Shown piece by piece: positions 51,379-60,900 of a stretch of DNA of 64,000 nt (within the stretch, counting starts at the first letter, position 1; each line of letters starts with the position of its first letter). Made by a program: the position numbers and the translations under genes. The DNA is taken from positions 186,001 to 250,000 of the forward strand of contig JACJYR010000001.1 in the NCBI GenBank assembly GCA_020636005.1, written 5' to 3'. This stretch comes from Lewinellaceae bacterium (GTDB lineage Bacteria; Bacteroidota; Bacteroidia; Chitinophagales; Saprospiraceae). Under the pieces are notes generated by a model. The model saw only the letters and a program-made list of their open reading frames with translations, was not told where the DNA came from and did no database searches.

Positions 51379-53121
51379 TCATGGGAGCTGTTCGCTGATG
51401 GTAAAGGTCAGCAGGTGGAAGAAATTGGCCGGGTGGGCCAGGACGTTGTTCTTTACCAAATCGGTATCGTTGTTGGCACCTTGATATTTCACTGTGCCGT
51501 CCATGTTGGCGTCCGTCAGCGCATAGGCGCTGTAGGTGTAGGTGAGCAGGTGGAAGAAGTTGCCCGGCTGCCCCAGGACGTCGTTCTTGATGGTGTCGCT
51601 GTCGTTGCTCGCACCCTGGAACTTCACACTGGCGTCCCCGGACGTGTTGCCCGCCCACAGCCCAAAACTGCCACCAAGGTTGGCCATAGGGTTGCTGCCG
51701 TAAGCCTGCCCCATGGCGGTGGTGAAGTCGTAGGGTGGCGCCGCCAGCGGCAGTTCCAGCGTGCCCGCTGTGCGCACCCCCAAATGGTTACGATGCCGCA
51801 CCGTCACGTAGTAATCATCATCGGCGGAGCCGAGGAAAGCAACGGGCGAGGTACCATCCACATCCACAATATCGCCATCCCGCTGGATGAGGGCCGAGCG
51901 GGTTTCCAGCACCGTACCGGGCGTCATGGCGTCCCGCAGCTCGAGGAAGACCCAGTCAACGATGGCGTCACTGCCAGTGGTGGCAAACACGGACGGATCG
52001 ACCGTTTCGCCGCCGCCCCTGCCCACGTGGGTGAAGCCGCTGAGGGCAGTGTAGGGTTCCGTGGTGGGGATGAGCGACTGGCTGCGCAGGGCATCGCCCA
52101 TCTGGCCGCCGGAGAAGGGGCCTTGCAGAAAGGCCCGCAGTTCCACTTCCAGCCGGTGCAGCAGGGCCTCGCCGCCCACGGCGAACACGCCCACGGCTGT
52201 CACCCCGCTGCGCATTCGGGCGTAGGGGCCGCCGCCCGTGGCATTGCCCAACAGGCCGTTGGTCAGATCCCAACCCGAGCCGTCGTAGCGGGCGATGCCC
52301 GAGTCGGTGCGGTCGAAGCCGGTGAGCTCGTCGGAGGCGGCCCACTGGGCGGTCAGGGTGAGGTCACTGCCGCCGGCCACCGCCTCGGTGACTACCCAAC
52401 TGGCATCGGCCACCCCTGCGGTGAAAGCGGTGCCGGTGAGGCCGTCTTCGAGCACATTTTCCTGTACCCGTACACCGAAAGTATCCACGGTGCCGGTGGC
52501 GGACTGGCTGATTTTGAAAGGGTTGTAGGTGCTGGCGTCATAGCCCACGGGGTAAACGAAGGCCACCGTACCGAGGCCGGCCTTGCGCACCTGCCCCGTT
52601 CCGCCCGCCACGATGAAACGGTCGTTGCCATAGCCGAGGATGCCGCCAACGGTGCCGAAAGTGAGGTTGTGGCTGGTGAGCACGACCTTGTTGTCATTGG
52701 ACAGAAAATGCAGTGTATCAAGCACGTCCATAGCATCGGCCAGCAACAGGTCGGTGCTGGTCTTCGACATTTTAACCTCAAAAAAAGCATCTCCGCCGGA
52801 GGTAGCTGTGCTGTTGGCTGCCCCATTGAAAGTGACGGTGGAGGTGCCTGCGGCAAAGTCGGCCGAGTTGGTCCAGTTGCCGCTGAGGGTGTACTGGCCG
52901 TTGCCGGACATGGTGGCCGAGCTGCTGTTGGTGATATCGCCGGGGGTACTCAGCGTGCCGTCGTTGACGAGCGAGCCGCCGCCGGTGTTGGTCACATCGC
53001 CCGTGGAGTAGAGCACGGCCCCAGGGGAAACCTTCAAGGTGCCGCCCGCCACGTAGAGCTGGGCGGGGGCCTGCCCGTGCAGGCTAAATAGCAGGAGGAG
53101 TATGGCAATCAATTGTTTCAT
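51379..53121 (-). CDS. Exported beta-helix-like protein with a duplicated dockerin-like C-terminus
   Basis: 580 residues; signal peptide MKQLIAILLLLFSLHGQAPA. The start LYVAGGTLKVSPGAVLYSTG, TGGGSLVNDGTLSTPGDITN, SSATMSGNGQYTLSGNWTNS is a repetitive beta-helix of the adhesin or filamentous-haemagglutinin kind. The middle has a T-rich, S-rich repeat and a YPVGYD...YNPFKISQ segment seen in Bacteroidota secreted proteins. The C-terminal 90 residues hold two copies of about 42 residues: SVKFQGASNDSDTIKNDVLG and DGTVKYQGANNDTDLVKNNV, each followed by (H/Q)P(A/G)NFFHLLT. They contain a DxNxDG calcium-like loop as in dockerin. No T9SS domain. It is coupled by ATGA to a tiny upstream ORF. Confidence 0.8.
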   Translation of the reverse strand: MKQLIAILLLLFSLHGQAPAQLYVAGGTLKVSPGAVLYSTGDVTNTGGGSLVNDGTLSTPGDITNSSSATMSGNGQYTLSGNWTNSADFAAGTSTVTFNGAANSTATSGGDAFFEVKMSKTSTDLLLADAMDVLDTLHFLSNDNKVVLTSHNLTFGTVGGILGYGNDRFIVAGGTGQVRKAGLGTVAFVYPVGYDASTYNPFKISQSATGTVDTFGVRVQENVLEDGLTGTAFTAGVADASWVVTEAVAGGSDLTLTAQWAASDELTGFDRTDSGIARYDGSGWDLTNGLLGNATGGGPYARMRSGVTAVGVFAVGGEALLHRLEVELRAFLQGPFSGGQMGDALRSQSLIPTTEPYTALSGFTHVGRGGGETVDPSVFATTGSDAIVDWVFLELRDAMTPGTVLETRSALIQRDGDIVDVDGTSPVAFLGSADDDYYVTVRHRNHLGVRTAGTLELPLAAPPYDFTTAMGQAYGSNPMANLGGSFGLWAGNTSGDASVKFQGASNDSDTIKNDVLGQPGNFFHLLTYTYSAYALTDANMDGTVKYQGANNDTDLVKNNVLAHPANFFHLLTFTISEQLP

Positions 53122-53210
53122 GGTGTGCCTTTTTTATGTTGAAAAAAGAAGTCCCGGTTGAGGGCCAGGAGGCCCAAAGCGAGGAAGAGGAAGAGGATGA
53201 GGTCGTTCAT
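53118..53210 (-). CDS. Micro-ORF, one transmembrane helix, coupled to the 51379 gene
   Basis: 30 codons: MNDLILFLFLALGLLALNRD followed by FFFQHKKGTP and stop. The stop overlaps the next ATG (ATGA), which is the usual sign of translational coupling. The peptide is a single hydrophobic helix with a basic end. It is too short for any family search by eye; it could instead be just a leader. Confidence 0.4.
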   Translation of the reverse strand: MNDLILFLFLALGLLALNRDFFFQHKKGTP

Positions 53211-53272
53211 TTGATTCTATTTGCTCCGCAACCCAAGAAACGGCTAGGGTTGAGAAATTTTAGTCTATATTT

Positions 53273-56200
53273 TTATTCAAAAACATAGACCGAACCGGAA
53301 TTGTCGCCGTTGTCATCGTCGTAACTAGCACCGATGAGGGCATAGTCGCCGGAGAGGGAAACGCTCCAGCCAAACTGATCATCAGTAGCCCCGTCGGAAG
53401 CGGTGAGCTTGGCCTGCTCCGTCCAGGTGGTGCCGGAGCGGACAAAGAAATAGGCAGAACCGGAATCGGCAACATTGTTGTCGTCCCTGTAAGCGCCGAT
53501 GAGGGCATAGTCGCCGGAGAGGGAAACGCTCCAGCCAAACCAGTCATTGGCAGCCCCATCGGAAGCGGTGAGCTTGGCCTGCTCCGTCCAGGTGGTGCCG
53601 GATCGGACAAAGACGTAGGCAGAACCGGAATCGGCAACATTGTTGTCGTCCCCGTAAGCACCGATAAGGGCATAGTCGCCGGAGAGGGAAACGCTCCAGC
53701 CAAACTGATCATCAGTAGCCCCATCGGAAGCGGTGAGCTTGGCCTGCTCCGTCCAGGCGGTGCCGGAGCGGACAAAGACGTAGGCAGAACCTGAGGAGAA
53801 ACCATTGCCGTTGCCGCTGTCCCCGTAAGCGCCGATGAGGGCATAGTCGCCGGAGAGGGAGACGCTGTTGCCAAACCAGTCATTGGCAGCCCCATCGGAA
53901 GCGGTGAGCTTGGCCTGCTCCGTCCAGGCGGTGCCGGAGCGGACAAAGACGTAGGCAGAACCTGAGTAGCTACCATTGCCGTTGCCGCTGTCCTTGGTCG
54001 CGCCGATGAGGGCATAGTCGCCGGAGAGGGAGACGCTGTTGCCAAACCAGTCATTGGCAGCCCCATCGGAAGCGGTGAGCTTGGCCTGCTCCGTCCAGGT
54101 GGTGCCGGATCGGACAAAGACGTAGGCAGAACCGGAAAGGTTGCCGTTGTCGTCGTCCTGGTAAGCACCGATGAGGGCATAGTCGCCGGAGAGGGAGACG
54201 CTGTTGCCAAAAAAGTCACCGCTAGCCCCATCGGAAGCGGTGAGCTTGGCCTGCTCCGTCCAGGCGGTGCCGGAGCGGACAAAGACGTAGGCAGAACCTG
54301 AGTAGCTACCATTGCCGTTGCCGCTGTCCCCGTAAGCGCCGATGAGGGCATAGTCGCCGGAGAGGGAAACGCTCCAGCCAAACTGATCATCAGTAGCCCC
54401 GTCGGAAGCGGTGAGCTTATCGGTTTCAGTACTTTTATAGATAATGTTTGGATTGCCCCAGAATTTAGTTTCGGGACTGGTCAATGATTTCCATTGGGTT
54501 CCGGTATAGCCTTCGAAGTCTTCAGTGGCAGGGTTCCAACGAATAGTGCCCGCAGCAGGAGTGGCGTTCGAAGTGTCATCTATTTTAATGGCTCCGTTGA
54601 TTTCCAGTTTTTCAGAAGGCGTACTGGTCCCAATCCCCACATTCCCCACATTGTTATTGTAAATGTCGTCGCCGGGGTTGGCCCAGTGGCCGCCGGTGCC
54701 TGTGCCGGGCAGTCCGGTCAGGTTGACCGTTTTGGTGCCGCCGGCGTCGGTGAGTTCGAGATCCCAGCCGTTCAGTGTCAGGGAGGTATTGGTCTCGTTG
54801 AGAGGGTCGGCATCGGCATCGTCCACCTCGTCGGTAAAAGAGCCGCCGCTGTTGGATAGGGTGACGGTGTTGCCCGTCTTGGAAATGGTCTGCAGCTCGT
54901 TGGTCGTACTGCCGTCCACCTCGGTGGCCTTGAGGCCGCTGGCGCTGCTGGTCAGGATGTTGCCGCCCGCCGGGTCGAGGATGGTCTCGGCACTTATGTC
55001 TGTCCCTGTCAAGGTGAGGTCCACAGTGTTGCCGTCGCTCACGGTGGTAGCTTCACCGCCACCACTGCCAGAGAGGATGGGCTGCCAGGCCGAGCCGTCG
55101 TAAAAATGGAAGGCATCGGCATCGGTGTCGTACACGAGCAGGCCGGTGGCAGGGGAGGCAATGGCGGTGCGCTGGGCCGTGGTGAGGCGTGGCACGAGCA
55201 TGCCCTTGTCGGTGGATTCGATGTCCAACTGGGCGCTCTGGTCAGGTGGGTTCGTGCCGATTCCTACGCTTCCCGTGCCATCAATGGAAATCCCCTCGGC
55301 ACCCCCGTCACCGGAAATCCACTGGTTGTTGGTGTTGATAGTGCCATCAAACCGGCTGGTGCCGTTCACATGAAATTTGGCCAGCGGGGCGGCAATATTG
55401 ATCCCAATATTGCCATTGGAGGCAATGTGAAAACGGTCAGGCATTAGCGCTGGATTTGCTGCCGGGCTTCCCCCTGCAATGACGAGATCTGCCTTGTTGG
55501 AGCCCGCATCCGTCCTGAAAATATTCCAGGTGTAAGAACTGCCTAAGTTCTGGAACAGGATGCCCTGGTCGTTTTCATTGGCACCAACCTTCAATTTAAA
55601 ATTACCATCGAAAAGCTCCAGCTTTTGGTCAGTGGGGGCTATTCCGATGCCCACACTGCCCGTGTTGTTGTTGTAAATATGGGTGCCGGAAGTGGACCAA
55701 TGGCCGCCCGAACCGCTGCCCGGCAAGGCAGAGAGGTCAACCGTCTGGGTACCGCCCGCATCCGTGAGGGACAGGTTGTACCCTGACAGGGAAAAGGAGG
55801 TGTTGAGTTCGTTGGTGGGGCTGGCATCGGCATCGTCCACGTCATCGGTGAAGGAACCACCGCCATTGGACAGGGTGACGGTGTTGCCTGTTTTAGAAAT
55901 AGTTTGGAGTTCGTTGGTGGGGCTGGCATCGGCGTCGTTCACAGCATCGGTGAAAGAACCACCGCCATTGGACAGGGTGACAGTGCTGCCGGACTTGGAA
56001 ATGGTCTGGAGTTCGTTGGTGGTGCTGCCGTCCACCTCGGTAGCTTTCAGGCCGGTGGAAGTGCTGGTCAAAATATTGTCCCCATCCGTGTTGATCTTGA
56101 CATCGGAACTGAGGTCGCCGGAACTAAGGGTATGGTCTATGGTATAGCTATCGCTTACGGTAATGCCTGATCCACCTGATCCCAAATTGGGATAATATGG

Positions 56201-57493
56201 CGTGGGTTCGCCATTGATGCCTACTCCCATAGGAGCTACCCCCAATTGGATAATCCTGAATTCACCAATTTCACCGTCAGTTACATAGGCGAAATTGCCC
56301 TGCATCGCCACCTGGTTTGGATAGTCACCGAGTGCAAAACTGCTGCTGAGGCTTGGGCTGGCCGGGTCGGAAATATCAATGACTTTGAGGTCGTCGGAAT
56401 TTTGATCCACTACGCAAGCATAGTTGCCCTGCACTGCCAGGGAAATAGGTTCGTTGCCGAGGACCAGACTGCCGCTGAGCGACGGGCTGCCCGGATTGGA
56501 CACATCAATGACTTTTAAACCTAAAGAAAAAATTCCTATCACGTATGCGTAGCTACCCTGTACCACTACAGTCCCTGCGCCATAGCCGATGGTCAGGCTG
56601 CCACTGAGTGAGGGGCTGGCCGGATTGGACACGTCAATGACCTTAAAAACCTGGGAATCAGAACCCACTACATAAACATGGCTGCCCTCCACTGCCACGG
56701 AAATTGGGGGGCCGCCGACGTTGAGACTGCCACTGACCGAGGGGCTAGCCGGGTTGGACACGTCAATCACTTTTAGTTCTTCGGAATTGTAATCCACCAC
56801 GTAGGCATAGTTTCCCTGCACTGCTACAGCTACCAGGTCGCTTCCTGCGGCAAGGCTGCCGCTGAGGACAGGGTTGGCCGGGTCGGCAACGTTGATGACC
56901 TTAATGGTTGAGTTTTTCACCACGTAGGCGTAGTTGCCCTGTACCGCTATCGCTCCGTTGACGCCAGCAAGGCTACCAGTGACGAAAGGATTGGCCGGGT
57001 CGGAAATGTCAATGACATTGAAGGTGCCTAAATCGTAATCTGTCAAGTAAGCATAGTTGCCATGCACTGCCAGGCCGATTGGAGTACTGGTGAGAACGGT
57101 ATTGCTGATAAGCAGGGGTTCTGGCGCTGGCCACAACGCCGTGTCGAGGAGTGGCTGCCAGGTGGCGTTGCCATTGGCATCGGGTTTCAGGAACTCGTTC
57201 AGTTTCCCGTCTGCCGGGATGCCCAAGCGAAACCAGCGGGTGCCGTCCCAGTAGAAAAAATTTTTTTCGTCGGTGTCATAAACCTTTAGTCCGGTCGCCG
57301 GGCTGGCAATGGCCTCCCGTTGCGCGGTCGTCATACGTGGTATCAACACCCCCTTATCGATACTCTGCACATCCAGCGCCGCACTCGGATCGGGCGTGGT
57401 AGTACCGATGCCGACATTGTCGGTCTGGGCGGCAAGTTGCAGGACAAGGGCCAGGGCCAGGGTAAACGTTAGATGGAATTTGTTCGGCTTCAT
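53273..57493 (-). CDS. Exported fibre-type protein with two seven-bladed propellers (LVIVD and FG-GAP)
   Basis: The ATG at 57493 gives MKPNKFHLTFTLALALVLQL as signal; 1406 residues. A 45-codon open extension upstream (to 57625) is conserved in the sister gene only because the DNA is duplicated. Order: shared N-module (ALDVQSIDKGVLIPRMTTAQ, ATGLKVYDTDEKNFFYWDGT), seven LVIVD repeats (core GNYAYVVxxxxxxLKVIDVS, NPASPSLSGSL), phage-fibre-like linkers (VDDADASPTNEL), a second N-module copy (LDIESTDKGMLVPRLTTAQR), and seven FG-GAP repeats with KLTASDG and VSLSGDYALIGAY. It ends SGSVYVFE with no S74 domain. Surface adhesion is inferred. The DNA of the FG-GAP repeats is near-identical over about 165 bp units. 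Confidence 0.87.
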   Translation of the reverse strand: MKPNKFHLTFTLALALVLQLAAQTDNVGIGTTTPDPSAALDVQSIDKGVLIPRMTTAQREAIASPATGLKVYDTDEKNFFYWDGTRWFRLGIPADGKLNEFLKPDANGNATWQPLLDTALWPAPEPLLISNTVLTSTPIGLAVHGNYAYLTDYDLGTFNVIDISDPANPFVTGSLAGVNGAIAVQGNYAYVVKNSTIKVINVADPANPVLSGSLAAGSDLVAVAVQGNYAYVVDYNSEELKVIDVSNPASPSVSGSLNVGGPPISVAVEGSHVYVVGSDSQVFKVIDVSNPASPSLSGSLTIGYGAGTVVVQGSYAYVIGIFSLGLKVIDVSNPGSPSLSGSLVLGNEPISLAVQGNYACVVDQNSDDLKVIDISDPASPSLSSSFALGDYPNQVAMQGNFAYVTDGEIGEFRIIQLGVAPMGVGINGEPTPYYPNLGSGGSGITVSDSYTIDHTLSSGDLSSDVKINTDGDNILTSTSTGLKATEVDGSTTNELQTISKSGSTVTLSNGGGSFTDAVNDADASPTNELQTISKTGNTVTLSNGGGSFTDDVDDADASPTNELNTSFSLSGYNLSLTDAGGTQTVDLSALPGSGSGGHWSTSGTHIYNNNTGSVGIGIAPTDQKLELFDGNFKLKVGANENDQGILFQNLGSSYTWNIFRTDAGSNKADLVIAGGSPAANPALMPDRFHIASNGNIGINIAAPLAKFHVNGTSRFDGTINTNNQWISGDGGAEGISIDGTGSVGIGTNPPDQSAQLDIESTDKGMLVPRLTTAQRTAIASPATGLLVYDTDADAFHFYDGSAWQPILSGSGGGEATTVSDGNTVDLTLTGTDISAETILDPAGGNILTSSASGLKATEVDGSTTNELQTISKTGNTVTLSNSGGSFTDEVDDADADPLNETNTSLTLNGWDLELTDAGGTKTVNLTGLPGTGTGGHWANPGDDIYNNNVGNVGIGTSTPSEKLEINGAIKIDDTSNATPAAGTIRWNPATEDFEGYTGTQWKSLTSPETKFWGNPNIIYKSTETDKLTASDGATDDQFGWSVSLSGDYALIGAYGDSGNGNGSYSGSAYVFVRSGTAWTEQAKLTASDGASGDFFGNSVSLSGDYALIGAYQDDDNGNLSGSAYVFVRSGTTWTEQAKLTASDGAANDWFGNSVSLSGDYALIGATKDSGNGNGSYSGSAYVFVRSGTAWTEQAKLTASDGAANDWFGNSVSLSGDYALIGAYGDSGNGNGFSSGSAYVFVRSGTAWTEQAKLTASDGATDDQFGWSVSLSGDYALIGAYGDDNNVADSGSAYVFVRSGTTWTEQAKLTASDGAANDWFGWSVSLSGDYALIGAYRDDNNVADSGSAYFFVRSGTTWTEQAKLTASDGATDDQFGWSVSLSGDYALIGASYDDDNGDNSGSVYVFE
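53276..54418 (-). repeat. Seven near-identical ~165-bp FG-GAP repeat units
   Basis: Units of 55-57 codons beginning KLTASDG(A) are almost the same in DNA (GTGAGCTTGGCCTGCTCCGT in all but one). They differ mainly in a short variable loop (for example DSGNGNGSYSG or DDNNVADSG) in each blade. Confidence 0.85.
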
Positions 57494-57906
57494 TTGCTTA
57501 TTTAATTGGTTACAAGATGATGGATGGTCAATGGTGTCAAACTTGTTGAAGAAAGTCCGCAAAATGGCTCCTGATCCCGGAATGGGCTTGGAATTATTGT
57601 TCATTTTCATGGACTTATCATTCATCCGTTGGTAAAATATTGATCATCAAATGTTTGCAACCAACTTGATCGGATAAAAACTTGCTGTGTGGCGGGATAA
57701 CCGCTCCTCATCTTTTCTAATTCCTTGTTCGTCGTGGTACTGTTGTCAGTTCCCGCTTTGCCTATCCAATCGTTATGGATAAATAGGCTTTTGCGGTTTT
57801 GGTTATCAGTAGCTCCAAAATTTGCCGTAGGTATGTTCCTATTCATTCGTCATTTCTGGCTCGTGGCCGTGAGGACGGCTTCTATTTTTTCGAGCCTGTT
57901 TTTCAG
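57222..57906. repeat. 685-bp cassette near-identical to 62027-62709
   Basis: Covers the first 90 codons of the 57493 gene, 355 bp upstream of it, and the last ~19 codons of the next gene. Differences from the copy at 62027: a few substitutions, a 3-bp deletion and a one-base insertion. Flanking sequence on both sides is unrelated. Confidence 0.85.
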
Positions 57907-60900
57907 GCTATCCATTTCGGTGAGTTGATTTTTGAGACTCTCCACCTCTGCGCTGAGCATCGAATTTTGTTGCTCTATGTTATCCATTCTCAATTCACCA
58001 TTTTCAATTATTTTCTGTTGCTCCTTCACCGCCTCCACCAATACGGGGGTCAGGCGGGAATAGTCCAAGGACTTATAGCCCTCATTATCAGTGAGTACCA
58101 TTTCGGGGAAGAGCGCTTCCACTTCCTGGGCGATGAGGCCGATTTGGCGCTCGTCGTTGAACTTCCGGTCTGGGAACTCTTCTTTTTTCCAGTAATAATA
58201 GAGTCCGTTGAGTTGCTGTATTTTTCCGAGCGCCCCGGCGATGGGCTGGAAGTCTTTTTTGAAACGGACATCGGAACAGGTGGCGATTGTACCTGTGGCG
58301 CAGATGTTACCGACGACGTGAAGTTTTTCGCTGGGGGAGGCAGTTCCAATACCAATATTGCCATTATCGGCGATGCGAAATCGCTCTGGCAATAAGGATG
58401 GATTAGCTGCCGTACCTCCACCAGCGATGACGAGATCGGCTTTATTGGAGCCCGCATCCGTCCTGAAAATATTCCAGGTATAGGAACTGCCTAAGTTCTG
58501 GAACAGGATGCCCTGGTCGTCGGCATTGTTGCCCACTTTGAGGTTGATATTGCCATCAAAGACTTCCAACTTCTGGTTGGGCGTGGAGGTGCCGATGCCG
58601 ACGTTGCTATTGTCGTCTATGGAAACCCCCTCAGGATCTCCATCGCCGGAAATCCATTGGTTGTTGGTGTTGATGATGCCGTCGAAACGGCTGGTACCGC
58701 TTACATGGAGCAGGGCTGCTGGGGTTGGGGTGCCGATACCGACGTTTCCGGAGTTGTTGTTTATAATATCGATACCATTTACAGACCATTGGCTACTGCT
58801 CATTAAACTGCTTAAATCCAATACTTGGGTGGGCTGGCCATCGCCTTCGAGCGATATTTCGAGGTTGGTGCCGTTGAGGTTCAGCACGTCAATGGTCTGG
58901 TCGTCGGTATCGGTGTCCGTGTCGATGCTGCTGAGGTCAAGCGTCTGGGTTGGCTGGCCGTCGCCTTCGAGCGATATTTCGAGGGTGGTGCCGATGAGGT
59001 TCAGCACGTCGATGGTCTGGTCGTCGGTATCAGTATCGATGCTGCCGAGGTCAAGCGTCTGGGTAGGCTGGCCGTCGTCTTCGAGTGAAATTTCGAGGGT
59101 AGTGCCGTTTAGATAGAGTACGTCGATGGTCTGGTCGTCGGTATCTGTATCAATGCTGCTGAGGTCAAGCGTAGCGGTGCCACCAGCATCTGTAATTTCG
59201 AGGTTGTTACCGTTCAAGGCAATCGAGGTAATTAGCTCATTGGTGTCGTCTATGTCATTATCTTCCGAAGTTGATAGGCCGTTATCTGGTAGGACCTCCG
59301 TACCAAGGCTAGAATATTGTACCGTGAACATATCCTCGCTTCCACCACTGGTCAGGGTTAGATTTTCAAAGGTTGCTACATCCTGAAAATAACCCGTTAC
59401 GTAAACAATTCCGGTCAGGTCAGTTGTTATTCTAAGGCCCTCATCGTTTTGAGTACCACCACCGCTTTTTGCCCATAGCAAATTACCATTACCGTCATAT
59501 TTCAGGATAAACACGTCACGCATTCCTGAAGAAGTTAGGGTGGTCGTTCCAAAAGTAGCAGAAATAAGATATTGTCCCGTGGCCAGAACGTCTCCGGAAG
59601 CGTCAACGGTTATTCCGTATCCGAATGTGCTTGTCGAAGATGCAGAATTTTTTACCCAAAGGACATTCCCTGCCGGGTCGTACTTTACAACAAAAAAATT
59701 TGTTCCTGCAACATTCAAAACGGTACTGCCAAAAGTTATTTCGGTATTGAAATACCCGGTGGCATAAACATTTCCGCTTGCATCAACTGAAACATCTCTA
59801 CCACTATCAAAAGACGTCCCTCCTCCCTGTGCTACCCACTGCAAAGTGCCGGTGCCATCGCACATTGCTGTGAACACATCCCTCGTGCCACCCACACTGG
59901 TCAGGGATGTACCATCGAAATTTGTCGTGCCAGTGAACTCCCCTGTAATGTAGATGTTCCCTCCCAAATCAGTTGCTATGCCGGAAATACTTTCTGTATC
60001 AGTTCCCCCTATCTGCTTCACCCATTGTACATTTCCTGCTGCATCGTACTTCGCAATAAAACCGTCATAATCCCCGATTGATGACAGTGAGCCGGCCCCA
60101 AAATCAAAATTGCCGACGAAAGTACCTGTGACAAATATATTTTCTGAAGCATCCACTACTATATCATTACCAACCACGCTACCATAAATACTATTGTTGC
60201 CTTCCTTTGCCCAAATGATATTTCCATCCGTGTCATATTTTACATAAAATAGATCACTACCAGCTGGTGATGTATTCAAAGAGGTGCTACCGAAAGTAGC
60301 AACATCCTGAAATGCCCCCGTAATGATTACATTGCCGGTTGCATCGGTTGCAATGCCAAATCCCTGATCATTGCCTGTTCCACCTCCCTGTTTTGCCCAA
60401 AGCACGTTGCCAGTCGGATCAATCTTTATTAAAAATACATCCTTATCACCAGCGCTGGTCAGTGAGATAGTACCAAAAGTTGCCGTACCTTCAAAATAGC
60501 CAGTAACAAAGACGTTCCCGGTGGCGTCAGTGGCAACATCCTGACCCCTATCAAGGCCGGTGCTACCTCCTTGTCCAGAAAAGGTATAGTCCGTCAAGCT
60601 GCGCCCACAGTCCTTGTACCACGCTTCACCTGTGTAATAATTAAAGCAACTATCGGTCGTGTTATAGATGATGAGTCCAGCAACAGGATTGGCAATAGCA
60701 TTTCTTTGGAAAGTCGTCATTCGAGGTATAAGCAGCCCTCTATCTGTAGCATCTATATCCAGCACTGCGCTCGGATCAGGAGTTAGTGTGCCGATACCGA
60801 CATTTCCATCATTGCTATTGAAAATATCATTGCCATTTTCTGTCCAGGGAGACAGGGAACTTAAATCAAGAACATGGGTAGTCTCGTCATCTTTTCCCAG

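Noticed and set aside
51340..53091. Long plus-strand open frame (583 codons) opposite the 51379 gene
   Set aside because: It is the antisense of a GC-rich, signal-peptide-bearing gene; its translation has no domain, is low in hydrophobic order and starts in the overlap of two genes.
53260..54390. Repetitive minus-strand frame (SPATMPSSALTG repeats)
   Set aside because: It is a frame-shifted reading of the FG-GAP repeat units; the regular pattern comes from the DNA repeats.
57622..57846. Duplicated 64-74-codon frame in the gap between fibre genes (also at 62427-62621)
   Set aside because: Copies differ by a one-base insertion at the N-terminus; similarity is explained by the DNA cassette, with no protein features.
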